From contig JAFRGL010000016.1 of assembly GCA_017433825.1 (NCBI GenBank), positions 62,001 to 126,000 of the forward strand: DNA of 64,000 nucleotides, given 5' to 3'. Positions within the stretch are counted from its first letter, which is position 1, and each line of letters opens with the position of its first letter. Below are positions 1-9,441 of the stretch, piece after piece. A program made the position numbers and the translations under genes. Source of the DNA: Eubacterium sp. GTDB taxonomy: Bacteria; Bacillota; Clostridia; Lachnospirales; Lachnospiraceae. The notes below the pieces were generated by a model. It worked only from the letters and a program-made list of their open reading frames with translations, was not told the DNA's origin and did no database searches.

Positions 1-3000
1 GATAGTTCTCTGCTCTCATCCAGTCCAATCCAGTATTCCATACTGTTTATGTCGTAATCTAAGCCTTCAATATAAACCTGAAGATTAGTATATACGTACT
101 CTTTCCAAACAGCATAAAGCTGCATGTCGCCGTTTACGATAATGTTGTCCATCGGAGCAGTCGCATATCTATCAGTTGACCAGCCAAGGAATTGATAACC
201 TTCTATTTCCATATTGGGCTGATACTCCCAGTTTCTGATTTCACTTCCTTGCAAAAGGATTTCACTGCGATTTGTCACAGGAACATCCGTTTGCTGATCT
301 TCATCCCATACATAACCATAATTTGCATACGGATGGTTCGCATCGAAAGTCACTGTATATTGAGGTTTCCAAATAGCATATACTGTTTTTGCGGAATCAA
401 TTGTTATACTGTCAAACGGCTCTCCGTTAGGCTCCAAAGCCCAGCCGGCAAAGCCTAAACTGCTGTTGTTTTGGCTAGGAGCATAACCTAATTCCTGTCC
501 GTACAGTACACTGTCTTCCTCAAAAGTATTTGTTACAGATGCATCATCGATTATCCATACATTCTCTTCCCAGTGACCTCTATAATAAGCGTTATCATCA
601 TTCGCATGGAACGTTACTTCATACAAGTTTTTCCATACTACATAAAAGTCCTTATTGTCCTCGCTAACAATCGGATCCTCTGTATCTTCAGCGTCCGCTT
701 TCGTAGACCAGCTCGAGCAATTAACAGAACTGTCATCAATGGCAGGCCAGGTCCAAGGACTAAATGATTCACCTAACGCCATTAATCTGGAGACTTCCGT
801 AACACCAGGCTCACCAAAATATGCACCATCCCGGTTTGCATGGAAAGTTACTAATACAGCATCAATTTTTGAAACCGAACAATTACAGGTGATTACAGCA
901 TTATCGTCAGCCATCAACTGGAAATAGAAAGTCTCTCCTTCGTTGAGTACGAAGTCACTATGCCAGTCTCCGCCGACCCATGTCGAACATGAATCACAAT
1001 CAAACAACACGGAACCATATGAAGTATCGTAATCCCACTCTGTGAGCTTTATACGATACAGACCTTCCTCCGAAGGCGTAAACTCATACAGTCTTTCATC
1101 ATTATTCTGTATGCTGACAGCAATAGTTTCTCCAAGCGAGAGAGGCTGAACTTCGACAGTGTCAATAATTACATTAATTAAATCTTCATTATATGCCCTT
1201 AGCTTAAAGTAATATGTATTATCTTGGGCCTTAAGTATTCTGCTGTATTCTTCTATCCAGCTATTTGAATACAGTGTGTTAAAACTCTCATCATACAGAG
1301 TAATCTCACACGCGCTGTCCGAAAAAGTGAAGCGGTATTTCCCGGTTGACGCAGGAGTTAATTTATACCACTCTGCTTGACCTGAACCATCACTATTAAA
1401 ACTGAATGATGTCTGACCGGTGATATCAGTTACATTATCAGCAAGATAGACATAGAACCAAACGGTACATTCATGACCAAATCTATCATAGACATCACAG
1501 TGGTACTCTTTCTGTTCCGTAACAGTCACCTCATAGGCACTTGTATCTTCAGCAATCAGATTTCCTTCGTCATCATACCAGTAATACCTCATGCCGGTAT
1601 AATCTATAGCCTGAACAGATACAGACAGATTAACAGATACTCCCGAATTAACAATAATGTATTCTTCGCTTGTTAAAGTATTCGTAGAACAAGCTGAAAA
1701 GTTATTGTCTATGCCGATATGGAACCATACATTTGTACTGTTTCCAAATACATCAGCAACCTCACAATAGTAGATTTTGTCTGAAGTAATGTTATCTACC
1801 GTACAGGTTTCATCTGTATAATTTGTCATCAGAACATCGTTACTGTTGCTTTCTCCGGTATCAGGGTCATAGATAATAGTTCTTTCATACCATGCATAGG
1901 TAATATCATTCGTAATGATTGTACTTGAACCTACAGCAACCGCCATCGTAACGCTGTCACCGGAAGCCACAACGAATTCATCAGTTCCATCTGCTTCAGC
2001 AGAGAAATAATTGAGAACATATATCGGGAATTCGACAGTACAATCATTTCCATATCTGTCACAAACCTTGCATGAATAGTTCGCCGGAGCAGTAAAAGGT
2101 GCGGTAGTATATGATTTCTGATCTGCACCTTCGATAACCGTACCATCAACATACCAGATATAGGTTATTCCATCCGGGTCGTTAGCTGTAACATCTACCG
2201 TCAGCTGTGCAGACGTATTTGCATCAACCGAATAAGGGTATTGTGGAGTAGCGCTCAGATTGTTTTCAGTTGTCTCATATTGAACGGTAACCCCTGACGA
2301 AATGGCTCCGTCAGCAACTTCCACTTCGTCCCATTTTTCTGCGTTTCCTTCATATTTTACGGTACTCAAAGCGGACTGCATAAACGCAGCCTCTCCAATG
2401 GACTGTACTGTAACAGGGATCGTCGCATTACTTAATGCAACCGTATTCTCAAAAGCATGGCTGCCGACAGTGGTTACGCCATCCTCAATAATAACGGAAC
2501 TAATCTGGTCACGATAATCGGCCCAGGGAAGCTCTGTTGAAGAAGTCCTTGAAACACCTTTAATACTGTTTCTGGTCGGTGCAGCGGCAAAGTTCCACAT
2601 TTCACCGGTACCGTAAACCGTCAGCACGTTGTTTGTATCAATAACCCAATCCAGGTTGTCACCGCACTGGCCTCCTGCCTGCTGATAATGTATATTTGCG
2701 ATACGCAGAGAAGCATTTCCGTCGTTAACAATGGAAATGATGCTCCATGCATCGGGAGTACCGTTGAAATAAACATCTTTCAGCATTCCACAATTAAAGA
2801 ATGCAGCAGTGTCCACACTTTGCAGACCAGAACCTATATGCAAGGCTCTCAGTGATGAACAATCGTAAAAAGCATTGCTTCCGATACTCGTAACACTATC
2901 CGATAATGTCAGGGATCGAATTCTGGTTCCTGTAAACGCATAATTGCCAATAGATGCAACAGAGTTTCCGACTACAACTGAAGTCAAGTTACCGCAGCAT

Positions 3001-6000
3001 TCAAAAGCGGAATCTCCAATAGATGTCACACTGTCAGGAATTACTACAGAAGATATCGAACTCCTGTCAAAGGCATGCTCGCCAATCGTGATCATCGTGT
3101 TCGGAATGATCACTTCCGAAAGACTGGAACTTCCATAAAAAGCTGACTTTCTAATCGTTGTTGTTCCGACCGGAATCTCATATACAGAATCATTCCGGCC
3201 ACCCGGATAGGAAACAAGCTCCGTTTCCGCTTTGTTGAACAGTACACCATCAATACAGCAAAAGTATTGATTGTTCTCATCAACAGTAAAGCCCTGCAAA
3301 TGGCTGTCAAACAGATAGAATGCCTGTTCACCGATTGTCTGTACATCTGACGTCAGTGTAACAGTTTCCAAATCATTACACCAATAGAATGCACCGTTTC
3401 CAATGGTCTTTGCGCCGATAGATACACTGGCCAAATAATAACAGCTGTAAAAAGCATTTTCTCCAATTGACTGTACCCCAGAGGGAATTGTCAACTCTGT
3501 CAGAGAACTGCAGTAAGCAAATGCATAATCTCCGATTGTCTCCAGATTCGAGGGAAGAACAGTTATTCTCGGTCCTCCTCCCATCATGGTTGCGTTGAAT
3601 GCGTAATTACCGATTCTTTCCAAACTGTCCGGAAGCTGGATATCAAATGCCCTCTCACATCCATTAAAGGCATAATCTCCGATTGACGTAACACCTTCTT
3701 CGATAATTACCGAAATATCCCCTGCATAATTGGTAAAATAGTTTCTCCAGGGAGCCATATTTCCATTGTAATAATCCCCGTAATCATACATTTCTCCTGT
3801 CCCGGAGATCTTTAGTATATTGCTATTATCGGTACTATAAACGCCCCAGGTCAAATTGTCTCCACAGAAACCGGAGGCGTAAGCCTCCTCATCTGTGAAC
3901 AACCAGTTTGCCTGAGAAAGGGAATCGTTGTTGTTATCCAATGTTATATTGCATTGTGCTTCTGAACCAAGAAAATGGACATTGGTCAATCCTGAACAAC
4001 CATCAAAAGCATATTCCCCGACTGATGTCAAAGAAGCAGGTAATTCAACAACCTTCACACAGATGTTCTGAACAAAGGCATATGCTCCTAAAGAGGTTAC
4101 ACCTTCATTTACTCTTATCGTAGTAATCTCTTCTTCACTGCCGGCCCACGGTGCAGGAGAATCTAATGAATAATCCGTCATTGCCCCGCTTCCGACAATT
4201 GTCAGAATTCCGTTACTCAGATCCCACGTAAGGTCCTCGCCACAGGTTCCGGAATTTACAGGTTCATCGCTCTGTCCGAGGAAATGCTTGGTTGCATTTG
4301 CTAAAGCCTCATTGCAGAAAAATGCAGAACAATCAACATTTATTGCATTCCACTGCGACTCTGAACCAGCATAATACACATCAGCGAGATTGTCACAAGC
4401 AGCAAAGCAGTAATTTCCGATTGTATTAACGCTTACAGGAATAAAAATGGTCGCAAGTGAAGAGCATCCTGAAAAGGCACCCATGCCAATATTGGTTACA
4501 CCTTCAGGCAATTCAATACTGGTTAAAGAAGCACATCCACTCAAACCATAAAATCCTATGGATGCTACACCAACAGACAAATTAATCGTCATTAATGCAG
4601 AACAATTACTAAAGCCGGTAATCTCAATAACACTTTCCGGAACTGTGACTTCTGTTAAATATGGGTTTTCAGAAAAGCTGCCTATAGTTGTTACGCTGTC
4701 TGGAATAATATAAGAAGTATCTCTCTTTCCGGCAGGATATGCTATCAAGGTGGTATGGTTTTTACTGAACAGAACGTCATCCATAACATCGAAATTCGGA
4801 TTAGAAGCATCAATACTTATTGTTGTTAATGTGGTGCACCCATCCAGCACGCCATCTATACTTATAACAGTCGCAGGAATAAAAAGTTCCGAAATTTGCG
4901 TACCTGAAAAAGCCCCGGCACCGATTGTTCTTAATCCGTCAGGAAGTGTAATCTGTGTGAGTCCTGTATTTGTAAAGGCTCCAGCGCCTAAATCTGTTAA
5001 TGTAGAAGGTAAAGCAATTGAAGTGATGCCAGTATCGGCAAGAGCACCTCCGCCTAAAATAAGGAGGCCTTCCGGTAATTGTATATTCTGTAAAGCCACG
5101 CAGTTCCAAAAACAACTTTCACCGATTTGGCGCAGGCTCAAAGGAAGAACAATATTATTTAAAGATGTACAATTTCCAAAGCAATATGCCCCTATGCTTC
5201 TTACGCCCTCAGGGATGGCTATACTCTGCAAAGAAAGACAATAATCGAAGCTTGATTCACCGATTATTTCCAAAGTAGAAGGTAGAGACACTGTGACAAG
5301 ATTTGAACATCCGCTAAAAGCCGACTCATCTATTGTTACAACTCCTTCCGGAACAGAAACAGATGTTACATTCGTCAATCCGCCAAAGGCTCTCCGTCCA
5401 ATAGAAGTAATCCCATCCGGAATTCTTATCTCAAATATATAATCTCTGTAATCATACCAGGCAGGCATTCCACCTTCTCCTGGCATGATGCCTGCAATAT
5501 CACCTGTACCAACAAGCGTCAGAACTCCATCTTCAATTGTCCAGGTAATATTGTCTCCCCAATTACCGGAATAAATAACACCTGGTTCCGGCGTTGGTTC
5601 CGGTGTGGGTTCTGGTGTGGGCTCTGGAGTAGGCTCAGGAGTAGTATTGATATAATCTGCCGAAGGGATAGCAAAATAATACTGTGTTGATTCATGCTCA
5701 CCCAAGTTATTTTTTATAACAATAGGATAAGCATATCCGCAGTCATCAATCGGTCGAGTAAATTCAAAACATTCTTCATTCGCAAGCAACTCGAATTCAC
5801 TCCAAGAGGAATCCTCCTGAATGGAACCCCAACAGAAGCTATTAAACGTTGATGTATCCTGAGGATAATAAACTACATGCACAGCATTTTCGGATATGAA
5901 TACAACGGTTTCCTCCCGAGGTGCATATGTATTATAAAGGCTACCATACTCATCAATAATGGCTACCGTTTCGCCATCATAAAGAAAAGGTTGTGCTACT

Positions 6001-6098
6001 TCTGCAGGTTCCGGCTCGCCTTCATCCGCAAACGTATTTGCCGGCACCAGGCTAACCACCATCAGACATGTCATCAATACTGCCAAAAAACGTTTCAT
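1..6098 (-). CDS. Giant BspA-like leucine-rich-repeat surface protein, 3' end outside window
   Basis: One uninterrupted reading frame of about 2,032 codons runs off the left edge, so the C-terminus is missing. It opens with a signal peptide (MKRFLAVLMTCLMVVSLVPA) and a proline-rich TPEP linker near residues 150-170. Long tracts of LRR_5/BspA-type repeats follow (pattern AFxxCxxLxxVxLPxxVxxIGxxAF), separated by linkers of the type WTIEDGVLTLVGTGDI. The later part has Ig-like or pre-peptidase-like segments and at least three InlB B-repeat-like units (VTFxAN...GxxFxGW...AxW). AAAGGA precedes the ATG. Such proteins are usually cell-wall or surface adhesins; a wall anchor cannot be seen here. Specific ligand unknown. 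Confidence 0.9.
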   Translation of the reverse strand, partial: MKRFLAVLMTCLMVVSLVPANTFADEGEPEPAEVAQPFLYDGETVAIIDEYGSLYNTYAPREETVVFISENAVHVVYYPQDTSTFNSFCWGSIQEDSSWSEFELLANEECFEFTRPIDDCGYAYPIVIKNNLGEHESTQYYFAIPSADYINTTPEPTPEPTPEPTPEPTPEPGVIYSGNWGDNITWTIEDGVLTLVGTGDIAGIMPGEGGMPAWYDYRDYIFEIRIPDGITSIGRRAFGGLTNVTSVSVPEGVVTIDESAFSGCSNLVTVSLPSTLEIIGESSFDYCLSLQSIAIPEGVRSIGAYCFGNCTSLNNIVLPLSLRQIGESCFWNCVALQNIQLPEGLLILGGGALADTGITSIALPSTLTDLGAGAFTNTGLTQITLPDGLRTIGAGAFSGTQISELFIPATVISIDGVLDGCTTLTTISIDASNPNFDVMDDVLFSKNHTTLIAYPAGKRDTSYIIPDSVTTIGSFSENPYLTEVTVPESVIEITGFSNCSALMTINLSVGVASIGFYGLSGCASLTSIELPEGVTNIGMGAFSGCSSLATIFIPVSVNTIGNYCFAACDNLADVYYAGSESQWNAINVDCSAFFCNEALANATKHFLGQSDEPVNSGTCGEDLTWDLSNGILTIVGSGAMTDYSLDSPAPWAGSEEEITTIRVNEGVTSLGAYAFVQNICVKVVELPASLTSVGEYAFDGCSGLTNVHFLGSEAQCNITLDNNNDSLSQANWLFTDEEAYASGFCGDNLTWGVYSTDNSNILKISGTGEMYDYGDYYNGNMAPWRNYFTNYAGDISVIIEEGVTSIGDYAFNGCERAFDIQLPDSLERIGNYAFNATMMGGGPRITVLPSNLETIGDYAFAYCSSLTELTIPSGVQSIGENAFYSCYYLASVSIGAKTIGNGAFYWCNDLETVTLTSDVQTIGEQAFYLFDSHLQGFTVDENNQYFCCIDGVLFNKAETELVSYPGGRNDSVYEIPVGTTTIRKSAFYGSSSLSEVIIPNTMITIGEHAFDRSSISSVVIPDSVTSIGDSAFECCGNLTSVVVGNSVASIGNYAFTGTRIRSLTLSDSVTSIGSNAFYDCSSLRALHIGSGLQSVDTAAFFNCGMLKDVYFNGTPDAWSIISIVNDGNASLRIANIHYQQAGGQCGDNLDWVIDTNNVLTVYGTGEMWNFAAAPTRNSIKGVSRTSSTELPWADYRDQISSVIIEDGVTTVGSHAFENTVALSNATIPVTVQSIGEAAFMQSALSTVKYEGNAEKWDEVEVADGAISSGVTVQYETTENNLSATPQYPYSVDANTSAQLTVDVTANDPDGITYIWYVDGTVIEGADQKSYTTAPFTAPANYSCKVCDRYGNDCTVEFPIYVLNYFSAEADGTDEFVVASGDSVTMAVAVGSSTIITNDITYAWYERTIIYDPDTGESNSNDVLMTNYTDETCTVDNITSDKIYYCEVADVFGNSTNVWFHIGIDNNFSACSTNTLTSEEYIIVNSGVSVNLSVSVQAIDYTGMRYYWYDDEGNLIAEDTSAYEVTVTEQKEYHCDVYDRFGHECTVWFYVYLADNVTDITGQTSFSFNSDGSGQAEWYKLTPASTGKYRFTFSDSACEITLYDESFNTLYSNSWIEEYSRILKAQDNTYYFKLRAYNEDLINVIIDTVEVQPLSLGETIAVSIQNNDERLYEFTPSEEGLYRIKLTEWDYDTSYGSVLFDCDSCSTWVGGDWHSDFVLNEGETFYFQLMADDNAVITCNCSVSKIDAVLVTFHANRDGAYFGEPGVTEVSRLMALGESFSPWTWPAIDDSSVNCSSWSTKADAEDTEDPIVSEDNKDFYVVWKNLYEVTFHANDDNAYYRGHWEENVWIIDDASVTNTFEEDSVLYGQELGYAPSQNNSSLGFAGWALEPNGEPFDSITIDSAKTVYAIWKPQYTVTFDANHPYANYGYVWDEDQQTDVPVTNRSEILLQGSEIRNWEYQPNMEIEGYQFLGWSTDRYATAPMDNIIVNGDMQLYAVWKEYVYTNLQVYIEGLDYDINSMEYWIGLDESREL

Positions 6099-6183
6099 CT
6101 CTCGTGTTCCTTTGCTTCTTTATTTAGTCTCTCGTTACGCACTTTACCTTCCTTCCGGTAAGAAGGCATAGTAAATCAGAATT

Positions 6184-6212
6184 ATTATAGTGATTTATCC
6201 TCTATTTGGCAA
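6184..6212 (-). promoter_or_regulatory. Sigma-A-type promoter of the LRR protein gene
   Basis: On the minus strand the sequence reads TTGCCA (6212-6207), 17 bases, TATAAT (6189-6184). This matches the vegetative consensus at 11 of 12 positions with ideal spacing, and would give a leader of about 80 nt before the ATG. One CTCTAT hexamer (6200-6205) lies in the spacer between the two boxes. Confidence 0.7.
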
Positions 6213-6433
6213 TAGCGGAATATGCTCTATTCTACTTCTCTATTGTATGCAATTTATGAATATTTGAATTACAAAGTAGCAAACTATTTCAATATCATTT
6301 CGAATATTCTTGCGTAAGTTATCGATTTCTATTATGATAGTTTAAAAGTATAGCGTTTATTACTCTATTATATAGTAGTGCAATCCACTCTATTATATGA
6401 TATTTGAAGCTACTCTATGGTATTTTGCTCTAT
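6200..6433. repeat. CTCTAT hexamer array in the 406-bp divergent intergenic region
   Basis: Seven exact CTCTAT copies start at 6200, 6225, 6238, 6363, 6388, 6413 and 6428. Several are exactly 25 bp apart, and two of those extend to CTCTATTATAT. The tract is AT-rich, lies between the LRR gene and the XRE regulator, and one copy sits inside the LRR promoter. This looks like a set of direct-repeat operator sites, but no cognate regulator is proven. Confidence 0.45.
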
Positions 6434-6504
6434 GTCTGGTGACACACGACGGACAGAATTTTTGACTGGATAGGTGCAAAAGTTTTATTTCGAAGGTGAA
6501 AGAC

Positions 6505-6768
6505 ATGAGCAGAATTCGAGTTGATTATAATGATCACGATCTGACACTGTATGCCCGCCGTATCCGGGAATTGCGCGAGGACCATGACCTGATGCAGGCT
6601 TCCGTGGCCAAGCTCTTAAATGTGGGCCAGCGGACTTATGCGGATTATGAACTGGGCAAGATCCGAATCCCGATAGACTCGCTTATCATTCTCGCCAGGT
6701 TTTATGATACAGACATGAACTATATCTGCGGTACAAGCGCCCGTAAAAATGAGTTTCCAAAAGAATAA
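6505..6768 (+). CDS. XRE-family helix-turn-helix regulator, 87 aa
   Basis: A small cytoplasmic DNA-binding protein with a single HTH_3 domain: the recognition region around QASVAKLLNVGQRTYADYE (about residues 32-50) is typical of Cro/CI-type repressors. A GTG lies three codons upstream at 6496, but GAAGGTG at 6492-6498 is a well-placed ribosome site for the ATG at 6505, so the ATG is preferred. It is transcribed away from the giant LRR gene and is followed at once by a strong terminator, so it is a single-gene unit. It could control its own promoter and the divergent surface gene; that is inferred only from position. Confidence 0.85.
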   Translation: MSRIRVDYNDHDLTLYARRIRELREDHDLMQASVAKLLNVGQRTYADYELGKIRIPIDSLIILARFYDTDMNYICGTSARKNEFPKE

Positions 6769-6781
6769 TGAACCATAACAG

Positions 6782-6809
6782 GCCGTCCGGGTTCCCCGGA
6801 CGGCTTTTC
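6782..6809 (+). terminator. Rho-independent terminator after the XRE gene
   Basis: A 10-bp perfect GC-rich stem (6782-6791 pairing with 6795-6804) closes on a 3-nt loop and is followed by TTTTCTT. Confidence 0.9.
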
Positions 6810-6924
6810 TTATACTGTCCCACAAACTCAATTATTCCGCTTATTCTCTTCCGTATTGTCTTTTCCCCGTCTTCCATTTACAATGGATTTGTAATGCAGT
6901 TTATTATTCCATGGAGGTTCAATC

Positions 6925-8484
6925 ATGCAAGACATACATCTGATAAACGGACTTTTTGAAGCCGCAACGCCGGAATCCGTCGGAATCCCGTCCGGTGCAA
7001 TCGCGGACTGCCTGGAAGCCATTATCAAATCCGACAGAAATATCCAGAGCCTGCACATATTCAAGGACGGAAAACTTGCCGCCGGAGGAAGCGCCAAACC
7101 CTTCACGGATACCAGCAGACGCAGGGTCTATTCAACAATGAAATCCGTCATTGCCCTGGCCGTACTGTTCCTTGTCCAGGAAGGAAAGCTTTCTTTTGAA
7201 GACAGAATCGTGGATTATTTCCCGGAGGACGTTCCGGAGGACTGCTCCGAACTGATGAAAAATCTCACACTGCGCAATATCCTGAACATGTCAGTCGGGC
7301 AGGAAAAGGATGCGCTTTCCATCTTCCACGCCTCCAGCTTCGGTGAGGAAATGATTCCCTTAAACCAGCGCGGCAAGGATTTCGGTCTTTCCTTCAATCC
7401 CAAAGGCATGACACTGGAGCAGATTTTCTTCCGCCTGCCCACGGATTATGTGCCGGGAAGCCGGTTCCACTATGTAAATACGGTGCCTGAGCTCCTTATC
7501 CGTCTGATTACCAAGGCCTCCGGTACCGACTTCATCCATTATCTGAAGCCCCGGCTTTTCGATTATCTCCACACAGACGTCTTCAACAGTCAGGAAACCA
7601 CCGACCCTTCCTGGTCTCCTGAGAAGCCGCACCGTCATGCGGATGATTTCGTAAAGACCTACCTGGATGGGTCGACAACCGTTACGTCTTCTTACGACTT
7701 GTGCAAATTTGCACTTTTCTACCTGCAGAGAGGTTCCTGGGAAGGAAAACAGCTGCTGGACCCGGCTTTGATTGACGAAGCCACCTCCATGCTGATTCCG
7801 ACCGCGGATTTCGCGGCAAAAACGGGCCAATCCGACGACAATGCCTACGGCTACGGCATGCAGATCTGGCGCAACAGCTATGGCGGTTACCAGATGCTGG
7901 GAGGCTGCGGCCAGACAGCCGTAATCGTACCGGAAATGAACCTTGTCATGGTCTGGTGCGCGTTTGATCCGGCTTACCACGACGGCGGAACAGCCGCCCT
8001 GGTCCGGGACCATATCTTCAAGGCAATGCGCAGGCACGCAATTCCCGAAAACCCGGAAGATTACGAAAGACTGCAGGCCGTCCTGAAAGGCTGGACCATT
8101 GCGCCTCCGAATCTCACCTCGGATTTCGAAAGCTGCAGTATCAGGCCCGGAAAATACGCTCTTGCGAAAACGCTGGACGGCATCGGCGCCGTAGAATTCA
8201 ACTATAAGGAAAAGTCTGCCGTCATTTACCAAAATGGCAGTGCCGTAAACCTGGATTTCGGCCTCTGCGGAAGCTTCGTGCGTAATGCAAAAGGCCCGGA
8301 ACGCAGAATTGACGGTTATTCCTGTGTATATGAAAATGATATGAAAGCTGTCTGGGCAGCCTGCGGCACCACAGGCAGGGATACTCTTCTGCTCCAGCTG
8401 CAGTACGAAGGAGAAATGCAGCCGGTGCGGTATTATTTCTCCCCTGCGGGAGAAGGTGTTCTCCGCTGTGAAAAAAGGCGGTAA
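6925..8484 (+). CDS. Beta-lactamase-fold serine hydrolase, 519 aa
   Basis: A member of the class C beta-lactamase / penicillin-binding-protein-like family of serine hydrolases. The catalytic S-x-x-K tetrad appears as STMK at about residues 71-74, and the Y-x-N motif as YVN in RFHYVNTVPELL. A C-terminal extension of about 130 residues follows the hydrolase domain. There is no signal peptide, so it is probably cytoplasmic and acts as an esterase or peptidase rather than a resistance enzyme; the substrate is unknown. GGAGG sits 8 bases before the ATG. It stands alone and converges on the PepSY lipoprotein gene with a shared terminator between them. Confidence 0.85.
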   Translation: MQDIHLINGLFEAATPESVGIPSGAIADCLEAIIKSDRNIQSLHIFKDGKLAAGGSAKPFTDTSRRRVYSTMKSVIALAVLFLVQEGKLSFEDRIVDYFPEDVPEDCSELMKNLTLRNILNMSVGQEKDALSIFHASSFGEEMIPLNQRGKDFGLSFNPKGMTLEQIFFRLPTDYVPGSRFHYVNTVPELLIRLITKASGTDFIHYLKPRLFDYLHTDVFNSQETTDPSWSPEKPHRHADDFVKTYLDGSTTVTSSYDLCKFALFYLQRGSWEGKQLLDPALIDEATSMLIPTADFAAKTGQSDDNAYGYGMQIWRNSYGGYQMLGGCGQTAVIVPEMNLVMVWCAFDPAYHDGGTAALVRDHIFKAMRRHAIPENPEDYERLQAVLKGWTIAPPNLTSDFESCSIRPGKYALAKTLDGIGAVEFNYKEKSAVIYQNGSAVNLDFGLCGSFVRNAKGPERRIDGYSCVYENDMKAVWAACGTTGRDTLLLQLQYEGEMQPVRYYFSPAGEGVLRCEKRR

Positions 8485-8532
8485 ACAAATGCATACAGGC
8501 CGGCCGAAACACCGGCCTGCAAGACGCAAACA

Positions 8533-8567
8533 GGCCGGAATCCTCATTTTAAGGATTCCGGCCCGTT
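8533..8567. terminator. Bidirectional terminator between convergent genes
   Basis: GGCCGGAATCCT (8533-8544) pairs with AGGATTCCGGCC (8551-8562) and is followed by CGTTTTTCTTT on the plus strand. It can end both the hydrolase and the PepSY gene transcripts. A second inverted repeat, CAGGCCGG/CCGGCCTG, lies just upstream at about 8496-8519. Confidence 0.85.
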
Positions 8568-8589
8568 TTTCTTTCATATGTGGTTATTA

Positions 8590-9315
8590 TCAGTCGTCGA
8601 TATCGATATCTGCATCCAGGATTGCACCGGTCATGTCGATATCATAGCTGTATTCGGTACGGCCCACATGGATTTCCACGTCGTAAATCTCTCTGCCGTA
8701 GTCTTTTTCATACTCGCGTTTTACTTCGGTGTAGGTAATATCCGACTCCGCAACGCCGGCTGCTTTTTTCGCAATCTGCAGTGCCTGCTCTTTGGTAATC
8801 TCACCGCCGGTCTGTGGTTCCGAAGCCGCGTCTGCAGTACCGTTACCGTACATTTTCCATTCCGTCTTCAGGACAGCGCCGGTCTGTACGTCAATATCGT
8901 ATTCATACTTTACATCGCCGGCAATAAACTCTACTTCGTACTTCTCAATGCCGTCATCGAAGCCTCTTTCCACCTTGATAAAAGTGACATCTTCTTCCCC
9001 GATGGGCTCGGCATACCGAAGCGCAATCTGCTTGGCTTCTTCTTCCGTAATCGGTCCGGTAATCACGGCAGGCTCTGCCGCCTGACCGGGCTGCACCGCT
9101 TCTGATGCGGAAACTGCTTCAGGTACGGTCTCTGTCTCCGGTACGGACACTGCTTCAGGTACAGATACGGATTCTGACCCGGAAACCGTTTCCGCCGTCT
9201 GTGTTGTTTCGGATTTTGCCGATGTCTGCGGCTGTTCCTCCTTTTTGCTGCATCCCGCAAACAGCGAAACTGCCATAACCATTACAACTGCAGCTGCAAA
9301 AATTCTTTTTTTCAA
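8590..9315 (-). CDS. Lipoprotein with two PepSY domains
   Basis: The N-terminus is a lipoprotein signal (KKRIFAAAVVMVMAVSLFAGC, lipobox LFAGC), so the protein should be anchored outside the membrane. A low-complexity linker rich in Ser, Val, Pro and Glu (SVPEAVSVPETETVPEA) leads to two PepSY domains, each built on an E-E/Q-A-K/L-Q-I-A helix and a Y-D-I-D strand. PepSY domains are known as inhibitory or interaction modules of extracytoplasmic enzymes; no partner protease is adjacent. AGGAGG lies 5 bases upstream of the TTG at 9315, which is chosen over another TTG at 9336 that would place the ribosome site inside the coding region. Confidence 0.85.
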   Translation of the reverse strand: MKKRIFAAAVVMVMAVSLFAGCSKKEEQPQTSAKSETTQTAETVSGSESVSVPEAVSVPETETVPEAVSASEAVQPGQAAEPAVITGPITEEEAKQIALRYAEPIGEEDVTFIKVERGFDDGIEKYEVEFIAGDVKYEYDIDVQTGAVLKTEWKMYGNGTADAASEPQTGGEITKEQALQIAKKAAGVAESDITYTEVKREYEKDYGREIYDVEIHVGRTEYSYDIDMTGAILDADIDIDD

Positions 9316-9358
9316 AATAACCTCCTGTATTGCCAAGGTCTTTATTTACTCAAACAGG

Positions 9359-9390
9359 GTTTCCCCTGCAGAAACTCCTGCAGGGGAAAC
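9359..9390 (-). terminator. Hairpin downstream of glycyl radical enzyme 1
   Basis: A perfect 13-bp stem, GTTTCCCCTGCAG (9359-9371) with CTGCAGGGGAAAC (9378-9390). The T-tract after it is short, so it may be a weak terminator or an RNA-stabilising stem between the enzyme gene and the PepSY gene. Confidence 0.5.
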
Positions 9391-9441
9391 CGAACAAAAT
9401 ACGCATATAATCTAATTAAGTTTATCCAGGGTGTACAGGTA

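Noticed and set aside
7360-8577. 405-codon minus-strand frame opposite the beta-lactamase-fold hydrolase
   Set aside because: The hydrolase on the other strand has the STMK and YVN motifs and a GGAGG site; this frame has neither family nor start signal.
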